Assembly (NCBI GenBank): GCA_964505785.1
Contig: CAZDJZ010000017.1
Span: forward strand, 1-52,704
Source: CAYRTV01 sp964505785
Lineage (GTDB): Bacteria; Acidobacteriota; Aminicenantia; Aminicenantales; Aminicenantaceae
Length of the DNA: 52,704 bases
Reading direction: 5' to 3'
Shown piece after piece: positions 17,389 through 26,720 of the stretch (position 1 is its first letter; each line of letters begins with the position of its first letter). The notes beneath the pieces are model-generated. The model searched no databases. It saw nothing but the letters and a program-made list of their open reading frames with translations, and was not told the DNA's origin. The position numbers were made by a program, and so were the translations under genes.

Positions 17389-19233
17389 ATGAAAAAAACG
17401 ACAACATTAATTATCATAGGCGGTTTAATTTTTTCTGTCATAACAGCAAGCGCCTGCTCCACTGAAAAAGAGCAAGAGACATCAACATTGGTCCAGCCGG
17501 AAAAATGGTGGTCGGTTCATCCCAGGCCGGTATATGAGGAGTTGGAAAAAGTGGCGGCCTTTCAAGCCTGGTTTGATGTTTATCGTTTGGCGGAGGGCAC
17601 TTATGCCATCTATGAACCTAATCAATTTGAGGAAGCGATCTGCTATCTGGTGGAAGGAAAGGAACAGGCGGCTCTGATTGACACCGGAACCGGTATCGGT
17701 GATATCCGCGCGGTCGCGGAGGCTCTTACAGCTTTGCCGGTGACGGTGATTTTGACCCATGAACATTATGACCATGTGGCCGGGGCCTGGCGTTTTGATG
17801 AAATTATTCATTACAACAACAAGGCTGCCTTAGAGGTCCTGGCTCAAGGCCGGGATAACGTTCCCCTTAAACAGTATATTACGAAGGATTATCTGTGGAA
17901 ACCGCTCCCGGAAGATTTCGACGGAGATACGTGGACGATTCCTCCCATCAAGCCCACCCGGCTGGTCGAGGACGGTGAGGCCATTGATTTGGGCGGCCGG
18001 ATTTTAGAAGTGATCTATACTCCAGGTCATTCTCCCGGACAGATGTGCCTGCTGGATAAGTCCCGCAGGATTCTTTACTCCGGCGATCACTTTTTCCCTG
18101 GTCCTCTATACGCCCATGCCCCGGATGTCAAAATCGCTGACTATATCGCGTCGAATAAAAAACTGACCGCCCGGCTGGATGAATTCGATCATATTTGCTC
18201 CGGCCATAACGATCCCTGGGTGGACAGTTCCGTTCTTCCCAAAGTCAGCCGCGCTTTCGACACCATTTTTCAGGGCGGCGGGGACTACTCCCAGGATCAA
18301 GGATTGCGGCGTTACCGTTTTGAGGGATTTGATATCCTGATCCGGAGTGAACAGATTGAATCGGGTGATGACGGATTTCCCGCAGTGGATGCCAATCTTG
18401 TATTTCTTTACTATAAGGATTTAGAGCGGGCCAAGCAATTCTATCAAGAGGTGCTGGGCCTTGAAAAAGTGCTGGATTACGGATTCGCAGCTATTTACCG
18501 AACGTCTCCTTCCGCCTATGTCGGGTTAGTGGATGAGAACCAGGGAATGCACGATTCAGAAGACCCGAAAACAGTCACTCTGGCCTTTGTCACCGAACAA
18601 ATTGATGAATGGTATGCGTATTTAAAGTCACAGGATGTTCCCATTCGGGGGCCGGTGAAAGACGCCTCCCGGCATGCTACCCGGGGGTTTGTGGCATTTG
18701 ATCCCGAAGGGTATTTTTTAGAATTTGAGCGGTTCTTGGATGACCCTGAAAACGAACGCCTGCATAATTACCTGGAAGGGACGGAATCGATTTTTCCAAG
18801 CGTTGAATCGCCGCAAAGGCCCTCTCACTTAGGCCTGCAGGCCAATGTTATGTGGCTCTATTTCAAGGACATGCCGGAAGTTCAAAATTTTTACGAAGAA
18901 AAACTCGGCTGCGAGCTGCTGGTGGACCAGGGATTCGCTAAAGTATACTCATCCTCTGCAACCGGTTTTATTGGGTTGGTTGATGAGGCTGAAGGGCTTC
19001 ACCGTTTCACTGAAGAAAAGGCCGTGACCGTTTCTTTTATAAGCCGGCGCGTGGATGATTGGTATATCCGTCTGGAAACGGCCGGACAGCCTATGCTGGA
19101 TGACATTATGGATATGCCGGACATACCGGTCCGTGTCTTTGTCACCACTGATCCGGGAGGATACTATTTGGAATTCGACCGCTTTCTATTGGAAGAAGAC
19201 AACCGGAAAATACTGTCCTATCTTTACCAATAA
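17389..19233 (+). CDS. lipoprotein: metallo-beta-lactamase fold fused to two VOC domains
   Basis: A 614-residue protein with a lipobox-like signal (VITASAC, Cys about 23). Residues about 75-290 are a metallo-beta-lactamase fold hydrolase: THEHYDHVAG (HxHxDH), TPGHSPGQ, SGDH and SGHNDPW supply the metal ligands. Two VOC/glyoxalase-type units follow (about 330-450 and 485-610), each ending with a metal-ligand-like Glu in YFLEFERFL and YYLEFDRFL. This order is unusual. MBL proteins with glyoxalase II-like folds hydrolyse thioesters and VOC proteins include glyoxalase I, so a two-step aldehyde detoxification in one envelope protein is conceivable but unproven. ATG 17389 has GGGGGAC upstream; ATG 17377 would destroy that site. 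Confidence 0.85.
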   Translation: MKKTTTLIIIGGLIFSVITASACSTEKEQETSTLVQPEKWWSVHPRPVYEELEKVAAFQAWFDVYRLAEGTYAIYEPNQFEEAICYLVEGKEQAALIDTGTGIGDIRAVAEALTALPVTVILTHEHYDHVAGAWRFDEIIHYNNKAALEVLAQGRDNVPLKQYITKDYLWKPLPEDFDGDTWTIPPIKPTRLVEDGEAIDLGGRILEVIYTPGHSPGQMCLLDKSRRILYSGDHFFPGPLYAHAPDVKIADYIASNKKLTARLDEFDHICSGHNDPWVDSSVLPKVSRAFDTIFQGGGDYSQDQGLRRYRFEGFDILIRSEQIESGDDGFPAVDANLVFLYYKDLERAKQFYQEVLGLEKVLDYGFAAIYRTSPSAYVGLVDENQGMHDSEDPKTVTLAFVTEQIDEWYAYLKSQDVPIRGPVKDASRHATRGFVAFDPEGYFLEFERFLDDPENERLHNYLEGTESIFPSVESPQRPSHLGLQANVMWLYFKDMPEVQNFYEEKLGCELLVDQGFAKVYSSSATGFIGLVDEAEGLHRFTEEKAVTVSFISRRVDDWYIRLETAGQPMLDDIMDMPDIPVRVFVTTDPGGYYLEFDRFLLEEDNRKILSYLYQ

Positions 19234-19254
19234 TATAATTCAAATTCTTATTGG

Positions 19255-19479
19255 CTAGGGAGTGATCGCGGTTTTTCTTCTAAAATTAGGAAGCAGAAAA
19301 ACCAGGACATAAAGGGCGGCAACCCCGACTAAGATATAGACGATTTTTGAAATAACCGACATGACTCCGAATATGGCCGAGACGAGATTGAAGTTGAATA
19401 CACCGATTAATAGCCAGTTCAGACCTCCCACAATGACCAGAACCAGACAAATCCAATCCAAAGTATTTAATTTGCCCAT
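19255..19479 (-). CDS. DUF378 family small membrane protein
   Basis: A 74-residue protein with two TM segments (about 6-26 and 38-58) separated by a short loop. The DWICLVLVIVGGLNWLLIG signature with GLNWL is characteristic of DUF378. Function is unknown. ATG 19479 is chosen because GAGGAGGGTT lies just upstream; the longer frame adds 11 charged residues. It is convergent with the MBL-VOC gene (gap 21 nt) and monocistronic as far as can be seen. Confidence 0.85.
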   Translation of the reverse strand: MGKLNTLDWICLVLVIVGGLNWLLIGVFNFNLVSAIFGVMSVISKIVYILVGVAALYVLVFLLPNFRRKTAITP

Positions 19480-19596
19480 ATAAACCCTCCTCACGGATCT
19501 GTCGATCCGCATTATTTTGCCTTCTTTTTTTATATTAAAAATGAAATTTGGTCAAGCAGAGATTTAACCTGAACTAACCTGAATAACTCAGGATCG

Positions 19597-21540
19597 TCAT
19601 CTCCTGATAATTCGACACGATGCCGGATTTTCTGCCGGAACCACAAGCTCGTCACCATAAACAACATTTCCTTCCGAATTGATGAGGACGGCCTGGCGGG
19701 CAATAAAAACACCTTGTTCACGTAACAACAGAATCCGGCCGGTCAAAATCCACTTGGTGGTATCCACAGTTGTTTCCGCTTGAGACAGGCTGAAGTCCCA
19801 TTTATCGGAATCGGTCAGAGAAGGAGCGGATTGAAGAGTGGTGAAAACTCTCCAGCCCTGAACATTGTTGGTGATGCTTGAATAAATGGGCCGGGTTCGC
19901 CTTTCTTCCCGCGGAAGCAGGGTTTGCGTTTCTTGCATGACGTTCCCATCAAGAAGACGATACGAGGCCGGATTGTCGACAGGGACTGAAATCACTCCTT
20001 CAGCTAGGACCATACGGTCCGGGTTGATAAGATAAGCGCCGAATCCAATCAGGCTTTTTTGCTTTTTAAGCCAGATTATGTCTCCCAGCAAAGTCCATGG
20101 CCGCTCGGAATTTTGATCGGAAGCACGGATATGAATAGCCGCTTTACTCTGCTGAAAATTGACGATGTTTTCCCCAAATTCATCTATGGAAAAGGATTTT
20201 CGCGCCGTATGGATTTCCAGACCCGGGGAAAGTGTGAATATCGCCGATATATCCAGTTCCCCGTGATCCGACAGACTAGGCTCCTGCGTATCCAGTACAG
20301 CGTCGTCCAGGGATACTATGTCAGGCCTTTCCAATCCAAGCTGCATGTACTCCAGGATGAGCAAAGTAACAGCTTCCCCGCTCCGTATCGCTATCGCCCG
20401 GATACCGCCTTTGTCCAGATTAAAAGATGCGGTGTGTTTTTTATTTGTTTTCCGGTTGCGGAATTCCGCTTCGCCCTCTATCCGGTTTTCAGACATTTCG
20501 AGGGCGGCCGGATTGATCCAGACACGATATCCCCCGGCCCGGTGGGTCATGGTGACCTCCCCGCTGAACCAGGATGCCCCGTAAATCGGAAGTGTTCCCG
20601 CAGCCGGCATGGTAAGTTTTGATATGGAAATTCCGCCGGGAACCAAGACCTCAAAGATCTGCTTCAGGGCAGATAACGGATCCCCACCCAAATCGAAATC
20701 CGCAGCATTAAAACCGGCGGCTTTAAGCGTGCGGTCCGGAAAATTCCTGAACTGGAGTTTGTCTGTCAGATAGCACTCGAAGAGAGAAAATTTCAGCCGG
20801 ATGGGAATTTGACTTTGGCGGGCTCTTTCCAGCCAAAAGCCGGCTTCAGCCCTGACATTTTTGTCTTTGTCCGACTCGGCGGCTTTTTCAATTAAACTCA
20901 TGCCGGAATCGGGAAAAAACCGTCCTAACAGGGAAATGATTTTTTTCCTGACTTCTGGATCAGTATCGTTCACCAGCAGGCGGCGGTAAACGGGAAGTAC
21001 ATAATCCGGATTGAGTCCGGCCATGGATTGAAGCGCTGCCAGCTTTATATCTTCACTGCTTTGATCCGGAGATACAGCTTGATCAATATAGTTTTTGTAC
21101 CTTTTTTCACCGCTTAAAATCAGCTGGGCGGCGATTTCAACCCGCAGGGCGGCGGCGTCATCCCGCCATACGCTGTCCGGGAAATTCTGCATCAGCTGAT
21201 TGATTTTTTCGATGGCGGTTTCCTTGAGCCGGACGATATTATCTTTTCCTTCTGCCTGCAGCGACAGCATATTCAGGCTCTGCGCCAGCCAATAAAAGGC
21301 TTCGTCCCGCAGCTTGCCGTCCGGGAAATCTCCGAGGTATGCGTCCATTTTTTGGCGGGCCTGCTGCCATTCCCGTTTGAAGATATATTCTTTAGCCTCA
21401 AAAAACCGGTCCATTTCATCATAGGCCGCTAAACCATTCCCGGCTGAAGCGGTGTGCGTATCCAGCGCCCAGCCCGCAGCGGCGGTGATGCCCCATATGA
21501 TAATCCATCCTGTTAAGATGTGTTGTATGATTTTTTTCAT
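19597..21540 (-). CDS. exported HEAT/TPR-like repeat protein
   Basis: A 647-residue protein with a signal peptide (HILTGWIIIWGITAAAGWALD). Residues about 40-135 are TPR-like (AKEYIFKREWQQARQKMDAYL ... FYWLAQSLNML), similar to YbgF/BamD-type helical repeats. Residues about 150-250 look like HEAT repeats (AALQSMAGL, DPEVRKKIISLLGRFFPD, KNVRAEAGFWL). The rest is beta-rich with a twice-seen phrase ending PVDNPASYRLL / PAENPASCRII. It is the last gene of a sigma/anti-sigma operon, 15 nt after the anti-sigma gene, so it may respond to the same stress signal or act as the envelope sensor. No enzymatic motif is visible. Confidence 0.7.
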   Translation of the reverse strand: MKKIIQHILTGWIIIWGITAAAGWALDTHTASAGNGLAAYDEMDRFFEAKEYIFKREWQQARQKMDAYLGDFPDGKLRDEAFYWLAQSLNMLSLQAEGKDNIVRLKETAIEKINQLMQNFPDSVWRDDAAALRVEIAAQLILSGEKRYKNYIDQAVSPDQSSEDIKLAALQSMAGLNPDYVLPVYRRLLVNDTDPEVRKKIISLLGRFFPDSGMSLIEKAAESDKDKNVRAEAGFWLERARQSQIPIRLKFSLFECYLTDKLQFRNFPDRTLKAAGFNAADFDLGGDPLSALKQIFEVLVPGGISISKLTMPAAGTLPIYGASWFSGEVTMTHRAGGYRVWINPAALEMSENRIEGEAEFRNRKTNKKHTASFNLDKGGIRAIAIRSGEAVTLLILEYMQLGLERPDIVSLDDAVLDTQEPSLSDHGELDISAIFTLSPGLEIHTARKSFSIDEFGENIVNFQQSKAAIHIRASDQNSERPWTLLGDIIWLKKQKSLIGFGAYLINPDRMVLAEGVISVPVDNPASYRLLDGNVMQETQTLLPREERRTRPIYSSITNNVQGWRVFTTLQSAPSLTDSDKWDFSLSQAETTVDTTKWILTGRILLLREQGVFIARQAVLINSEGNVVYGDELVVPAENPASCRIIRR

Positions 21541-21555
21541 TGTTTGACCTCCATG

Positions 21556-22248
21556 TCAAATGGCCGATTGGTAAGTGATGAGCTCCCGCAGCTTCAGTGA
21601 AATGTCTTTGTCCCGGATCATCCGGGCCAGGTGACGGGCCGATTCCCGGTCATCGGGCTGTAAATTTTCCATCGAGATTAAAATGAATTCCAGGTCCTGC
21701 AGCAGTTCCAGCCTTTCTCTGTCTCCGGTGCGGGCAGCCAGGTCCTTAAGCATGCGGGTCTGCTGCAGCATGTCGCTGATAATCCGGCTTTCCAGCTTCC
21801 GTATTTCCGGGGGCGCCTCTTCACGGCTATTTATAAAATTAATCAGCACCGGCCGCAGGTTATCGGCATAAACCGTTAGAGATGGTATGGCAGATGAACT
21901 CGATTGTAACTCCTTTCCATCGGACAGTACCATTTTCCCTGCAAAATAGCCCAGAATGAAAACCACCAGCAGGGAAGCAGCGGCAAAAGCCCATTTCCGC
22001 ACTGGTTTGACAACCCGGGGCCGCCGGCGCTCCAGGGTTTCGGCGGATATGGCCCGCCAGGACTTGTCCAGGTCCGGCAGCGGAGCTTCTTCCTCGCGGC
22101 GCCGGTCCAGAAGCGGGGCTGATTTTTCAGCCAGCCTGGCGCATTCCGGGCAAACCTTGATATGATCGTCCAGCTCCCGGAGCTGTTCCGGAGTCAGCTT
22201 CCCGAAAATACCGATGGTGATAAGGTCTTTCGCTTTTTGACAATTCAT
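21556..22248 (-). CDS. anti-sigma factor with zinc-finger and one TM segment
   Basis: A 230-residue protein. The N-terminus carries a zf-HC2-type motif (CQKAKD ... DHIKVCPECARL, giving H-x3-C-x2-C). A single TM helix at about 90-110 (WAFAAASLLVVFILGYFAGK) is followed by a helical periplasmic region. This is the usual layout of ECF anti-sigma factors, which hold the sigma factor at the membrane. The chosen ATG (22248) overlaps the sigma-factor stop by four nucleotides (ATGA), which fits translational coupling; an upstream ATG would add four residues. Confidence 0.88.
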   Translation of the reverse strand: MNCQKAKDLITIGIFGKLTPEQLRELDDHIKVCPECARLAEKSAPLLDRRREEEAPLPDLDKSWRAISAETLERRRPRVVKPVRKWAFAAASLLVVFILGYFAGKMVLSDGKELQSSSSAIPSLTVYADNLRPVLINFINSREEAPPEIRKLESRIISDMLQQTRMLKDLAARTGDRERLELLQDLEFILISMENLQPDDRESARHLARMIRDKDISLKLRELITYQSAI

Positions 22249-22808
22249 GATTTCCCCCAAACGGGTTCGAGTGTTTTTTTAAGCTTGGCCAAGGCCCGGA
22301 CACTATGGGTTTTAATGTTGCTTTGGCTGCATTTCAGGGTTTGTGCGATGGACTTGATATCCATGTGCTGGAAGTAGCGCATTTCAAAGATCAGCCGCTG
22401 CTTGGGTGTTAAAATGGATAAAGCTTTTTGGATGTCCGCTCTCGCCTGATTGCTTTCGACCCGGTCTTCCGGAGCCGGGTTTCCTGACTGCGGATCCTTA
22501 AAGGCATCGTCCAGTGAAATCTGGTCTGTTTTTCGGTGTCGCTTCTGTTTCCGGAAAAAGTCCATGGTGCAGTTCATACAGATGGTGTTGAGCCAGCCGC
22601 TGAAACTATGACTGCGGTCAAAGCGGAAGGTGTGGATTTTCCTATAGGCTTTGATGAAAGTATTCTGCATGATGTCTTCGGCGTCAGCCTGGGATTTGGT
22701 GTGCCGGAAAGCGATCCGGTAAATCCGGTCGCCGTGTTCTTCATAAAGGGAGCGGAAGGCGTCCGGGTTGCCTTCTTTAGCCAGCATAACGTTTACATTT
22801 TCATTCAT
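22245..22808 (-). CDS. ECF RNA polymerase sigma factor (RpoE-like)
   Basis: A 187-residue sigma-70 family protein with region 2 (YRIAFRHTKSQADAEDIMQN, with F-SGWLNTICMNCTMDFFRK) and region 4 (LTPKQRLIFEMRYFQHMDIKSIAQTL, then CSQSNIKTHSVRALAKLKK), and no region 1.1 or 3. It directs transcription of a stress or envelope regulon and is presumably restrained by the anti-sigma factor encoded by the overlapping next gene. It is divergent from the second VPS10-like gene across a 144-nt gap, which could place that gene under its control, but I cannot identify a convincing ECF -35 element. Confidence 0.93.
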   Translation of the reverse strand: MNENVNVMLAKEGNPDAFRSLYEEHGDRIYRIAFRHTKSQADAEDIMQNTFIKAYRKIHTFRFDRSHSFSGWLNTICMNCTMDFFRKQKRHRKTDQISLDDAFKDPQSGNPAPEDRVESNQARADIQKALSILTPKQRLIFEMRYFQHMDIKSIAQTLKCSQSNIKTHSVRALAKLKKTLEPVWGKS

Positions 22809-22952
22809 TTGCGTTTTCTTTTAGCTCATCATTCATAAAGGGGTACGCCGTCTGCATGAAAAAAGTCTACAAGCAGGCTGATTCTCTGGCATTTTTATTT
22901 GTATTATAATAAAACAAAGAGAGCATCTTTAAAATATCAGAAAGGAGCGAAA

Positions 22953-25664
22953 ATGAACCTGACAGGGAATAAGGTTTTTTTAACAGCGGCTGCCGCTGTT
23001 ATCTGTTTTTTTCTGGCAGCACCTGCATTACTGCAGGCTGCTCCGCCGCCCGAGGGTGCGTTTAATAAGGACTTGGTGTCCGCGTTTCAATACCGGGAGC
23101 TGGGTCCGGCCCGGCAGGGCGGGCGGATCCTTCGCATTCTTCCCCACCCGGATGAGGATTTCACCTTCTTTATAGTCACCGCCACCGGGGGGCTGTGGAA
23201 AACCGAAAACAACGGCACAACTTTCGAATGCCTGTTTGAAAAACAGGGCAGCCCGGCCATCGGCGATGCCGCCGTATCGTGCTCCAATCCGGATGTGATC
23301 TGGATCGGCACCGGAACGCCCGCGTCCGGCCGGGTGTCCCTCCTCGGTGATGGGGTGTATAAATCAACCGACGGCGGCGAGACCTGGCAGCATATGGGGC
23401 TTACAGAAACAGCGCATATCGGCCGGATTCAGATTCATCCGGACAACCCGGACGTGGTTTATGCGGCTGCGGTCGGCTATCATTTTTCCTTTAATCCCGA
23501 ACGGGGCCTTTATAAAACCACAGACGGCGGAGAAACCTGGGAAAAGGTCCTGTTTATAAGCGAAAAGGCCGGGGCTGTGGATGTGGTGCTGGATCCGGAC
23601 AACCCGGATACGGTGTATGCCGCGACGTATGATAAAAAGCGAGTCCCCTGGGATTTCGATGAGGACGGCCCGGAAAGCGGGATTTTCAAGTCCACCGACG
23701 CCGGTCAATCCTGGACTAAGCTTACCAGCGGCCTGCCTTCCGGAGAAATCGGACGGATCGGCATCGCCATTTATCCAAAAGATACGGATATCATCTATGC
23801 GTCGGTTGAAAACGGAAATATGCGTCCTCCGACTGAAGAAGAGATCGAACGGGCCCGCCGACGCGGCCGTGAGCCTGAAGAACGGAAAATCGGCCGCCAG
23901 GTTTACCGCTCCAATGACGGCGGCCAGTCCTGGGAGAGGACGCACCCCGAGGATGTGAGCTTCAGCGGCGGGAAATGGTACGGGGTCATCTATGTCGATC
24001 CCAATGATCCCGACGTCGTATATCTGCCTTCGGTGCCGCTTTTGCGTTCCACCGACGGCGGCAAGACCTGGGGCGAAGAGGGGCCGGAAAATATCGCCCC
24101 GACTATCCATGTGGACCATCATGCCGTTTGGATTGATCCGGACGATTCCGATCACATTTGGCTGGGCAATGACGGCGGCCTGGCGGTTTCCTATGATTTC
24201 GGCGTCACCTGGGATTTTTATGAAAACCTGCCCATCGCCCAATTCTATGCAGTCGGTGTGGACATGGAACAGCCCTATAACATTTACGGCGGGCTGCAGG
24301 ACAACGGGTCAGTCAAATTTCCCTCAAACAGCATTTACGGGCAAATCACCCGGGATGATATGGACTGGGTCGGCGGCGGCGACGGCATGTATAATCAGCC
24401 TGACCCGGAAAACTCCCGCTGGCTGTATAATGAATCCCAGTTCGGGTGGGCGGTCCGGACCGACCAGCTCCGCGGCACCCGCACCCGTATCCAGCCTTCT
24501 CCGGATGAAGAAGACAAGGAATACCGCTTCCACTGGACCACTCCGATTGAAATCTCTCCGCATAATACAAAAATCATTTATATGGGGTCCCAGCACCTCA
24601 TGCGGTCCCTGGACCAGGGCGATACCTGGCAGGAAATCAGCCCGGATCTCTCCGGCGCCGATCCGGAAAAACTGGAAGGCAATATCGAATTCTGTCTTAT
24701 TTCCGCCATTTCCGAATCCCCCCTCCGATCCGGAGTGATCTGGGTCGGCACCGACGACGGCAAAGTCCAGGTCACCAGAAACCACGGCGGCGACTGGACG
24801 GATGTGACCACGAATTTAGCCCGGGCCGGCGCTCCGGCGGAATTTTATGTCAGCCGGGTGTTTGCCTCCCATCATGAACCGGGCCGCGCCTATGCGGTCA
24901 AAACCGGATTCCAGCGGGATGATTTTCGCCCTTTTATTTTCCGCACCGACGATTTCGGTCAGACCTGGACCAATATTTCCGGAGACCTGCCCGAAGGCAT
25001 CATCTATGTGATCGCCGAGGACCACCGCAACCCGGACCTGCTGTTTGTGGGCCGGGATTTTGATGTGCGGGTCACAATAGACGGCGGATTAAAATGGGTG
25101 TCTATGCAGAACAATATCCCCACCAATTCCGTGCATGACCTGCTGATTCATCCCCGGGATAATGACCTGGTGGTCGGTACCCACGGGCGCGGCATCTGGG
25201 TCACGGATATCACCCCCCTTCAGGAAATGGACCGGGACGTTCTGGCCAAGGATGTGCATTTTTTTCAGGTGGAAGACCAGGTCCGCTGGGATTATGTCTA
25301 CCGCGGAACCATTTATGGCGACCGCCAATTTACAGCAGATAATGAACCGGTCGGATTGAAGATAAATTATTATCTCAGAAATGAAGCGGCCGGGGATGTC
25401 AACATCACCATTGCTGATATGTACGGCGAGATTATACGGAAACTGGAAGGAACCGGGGACGCGGGACTCAACCAGGTAATATGGGATATGCGCAAAGAGG
25501 TGAAAGAAGGAGAAGAAGAGGAGTCGGCTTGGAGACCGCGGCAAGGCGAATGGGCGGAAACCGGGGAATACAGCATCACCCTGGAAGCCGGCGGCCGGAC
25601 GCAGACCCAGCGGGCGCGTGTCTTGCCCATGCCGGATTTTCATCTTTTGAATTATACTAATTAG
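22953..25664 (+). CDS. exported VPS10/sortilin-like beta-propeller protein
   Basis: A 903-residue protein with a signal peptide (FLTAAAAVICFFLAAPALLQAA). It shows the same multi-blade architecture as its paralogue at 13894-17019, with Asp boxes such as KSTDGGETW, KTTDGGETW, KSTDAGQSW, RSNDGGQSW and RSTDGGKTW and the shared opening ELGPARQGGRI. An acidic/basic insert (EEEIERARRRGREPEERK, about residue 295) may be a surface loop. The C-terminus is a beta domain without the long helical tail of the paralogue. ATG 22953 follows AAAGGAG; the 18 upstream codons lack signal-peptide character. Function unknown; probably surface or periplasmic. G+C is visibly higher than in the genes further right. 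Confidence 0.85.
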   Translation: MNLTGNKVFLTAAAAVICFFLAAPALLQAAPPPEGAFNKDLVSAFQYRELGPARQGGRILRILPHPDEDFTFFIVTATGGLWKTENNGTTFECLFEKQGSPAIGDAAVSCSNPDVIWIGTGTPASGRVSLLGDGVYKSTDGGETWQHMGLTETAHIGRIQIHPDNPDVVYAAAVGYHFSFNPERGLYKTTDGGETWEKVLFISEKAGAVDVVLDPDNPDTVYAATYDKKRVPWDFDEDGPESGIFKSTDAGQSWTKLTSGLPSGEIGRIGIAIYPKDTDIIYASVENGNMRPPTEEEIERARRRGREPEERKIGRQVYRSNDGGQSWERTHPEDVSFSGGKWYGVIYVDPNDPDVVYLPSVPLLRSTDGGKTWGEEGPENIAPTIHVDHHAVWIDPDDSDHIWLGNDGGLAVSYDFGVTWDFYENLPIAQFYAVGVDMEQPYNIYGGLQDNGSVKFPSNSIYGQITRDDMDWVGGGDGMYNQPDPENSRWLYNESQFGWAVRTDQLRGTRTRIQPSPDEEDKEYRFHWTTPIEISPHNTKIIYMGSQHLMRSLDQGDTWQEISPDLSGADPEKLEGNIEFCLISAISESPLRSGVIWVGTDDGKVQVTRNHGGDWTDVTTNLARAGAPAEFYVSRVFASHHEPGRAYAVKTGFQRDDFRPFIFRTDDFGQTWTNISGDLPEGIIYVIAEDHRNPDLLFVGRDFDVRVTIDGGLKWVSMQNNIPTNSVHDLLIHPRDNDLVVGTHGRGIWVTDITPLQEMDRDVLAKDVHFFQVEDQVRWDYVYRGTIYGDRQFTADNEPVGLKINYYLRNEAAGDVNITIADMYGEIIRKLEGTGDAGLNQVIWDMRKEVKEGEEEESAWRPRQGEWAETGEYSITLEAGGRTQTQRARVLPMPDFHLLNYTN

Positions 25665-25678
25665 AAAATGAAACAAAG

Positions 25679-26012
25679 TGTCATCCCCGAGCCGCGAAGC
25701 GGCGAAGGGGATCTTTGACTGCCTTGGCAAGTTCGCTCAAATTTATCTATTTCATCTAAGTCTTTTCGGTCTATTCTGTCTGTTCAGTCGGGCCGAAATA
25801 TCCTTTTTCAAATTAATCTAATTCGATATATTTTGTTTTTAAGACAGCTTTTCGTTTTTTACTTTTCCCTTTTCACTGGTTTTTCTCTTCACTCTTTACT
25901 CTTCATTAATTCCAGATGCACAAATATCTCCAAGGACTTTACCTGCCTTAAGAACATTCAATAGCGATATGTTTTTTAGATTTGAGATTTCAGATTTGAG
26001 ATTTGAGATATG
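25679..26012 (+). repeat. composite intergenic repeat module, copy B
   Basis: Downstream of the VPS10-like gene and before the next gene, the element series of 17119-17320 recurs: a TGTCATCCCCGAGCCGCGAA box (25679-25715), CTATTCTGTCTGTTCAGTCG (25771-25790), CTCTTCACT/CTCTTTACT units (25885-25907) and AGATTTGAG units (25978-26012). No coding sequence is seen in the 397-nt gap. Confidence 0.7.
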
Positions 26013-26061
26013 CGATGCAGCTTGAGATCCTTATGCGCTGTTTTTGAACGAATAGTCCAGG

Positions 26062-26691
26062 ATGGATAATATTCCAAAATTCACTTATAATACATTTATG
26101 GAAAAATATTCAGTATTGCCGGACAAACCCATCACCGAAGCCGGGCCGGTGTCCAAGAAATTTTTAGAGCTGGGCATTGAAAGCTTCCACGCCGCCTGCC
26201 GGTATGTGCATGAGCTTCCTTACGGTTACAATTCCAACCGGGAAGACGTGATGATTCTTTTTGAGGAAAACAAGGGAAGCTGCACCACTAAGCACGGAGC
26301 CATCGCCGCTTTGGCGGAAGAGTTGGGCCTGCCGGTGGGCAAAACCGTGGGCATTTACGCCTTGACGGAAGACATTGTCACCGGTGCGGACCAGACTCTG
26401 AATAAATACGCCCTGCCTTACCTTCCTATGATCCATTGCTTTCTGGAATCTGGTGACCACCGGGTGGATCTGACTGAAGGCAACAATAACGGCAAGAATA
26501 AGCCTCTGGATGAGTTCCTGTATACGGAAAAAGTTGCCCCGATGATTTCCGGAAAAGACGAATACATGATTTACCGCAAGGTGCTGAAAGACGACATCCT
26601 GCAGCGTGATGAAATGAAAGGCATCGACCTCCGCCGCATGCTTTATGCCCGGGAAGAAGCACTGAAGCTGCTTAAGGCGAAGGTCGCTTAG
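26062..26691 (+). CDS. transglutaminase-like protein of unknown function
   Basis: A 209-residue soluble protein with no signal peptide. The spacing of a Cys in KGSCTTKHGAIAALAEELGLPV (about residue 75), a His in PMIHCFLES (about 128) and an Asp in HRVDLTEGNN (about 136) matches the Cys-His-Asp triad of transglutaminase-like/papain-fold proteins, where the Cys starts a helix leading to ELGL. I therefore suggest that fold, without a substrate. It stands alone, flanked by inverted AGATTTG-type repeats and dispersed repeats on both sides. No good ribosome-binding site precedes the ATG at 26062, so the start is uncertain. Confidence 0.6.
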   Translation: MDNIPKFTYNTFMEKYSVLPDKPITEAGPVSKKFLELGIESFHAACRYVHELPYGYNSNREDVMILFEENKGSCTTKHGAIAALAEELGLPVGKTVGIYALTEDIVTGADQTLNKYALPYLPMIHCFLESGDHRVDLTEGNNNGKNKPLDEFLYTEKVAPMISGKDEYMIYRKVLKDDILQRDEMKGIDLRRMLYAREEALKLLKAKVA

Positions 26692-26720
26692 TCCTTTCCA
26701 TCACGAATCCTTAGCTTAAT

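Noticed and set aside
23364..24242. 292-codon minus-strand frame in the second VPS10-like gene
   Set aside because: Same reason: it mirrors the repeated Asp-box coding sequence and lacks a start context.
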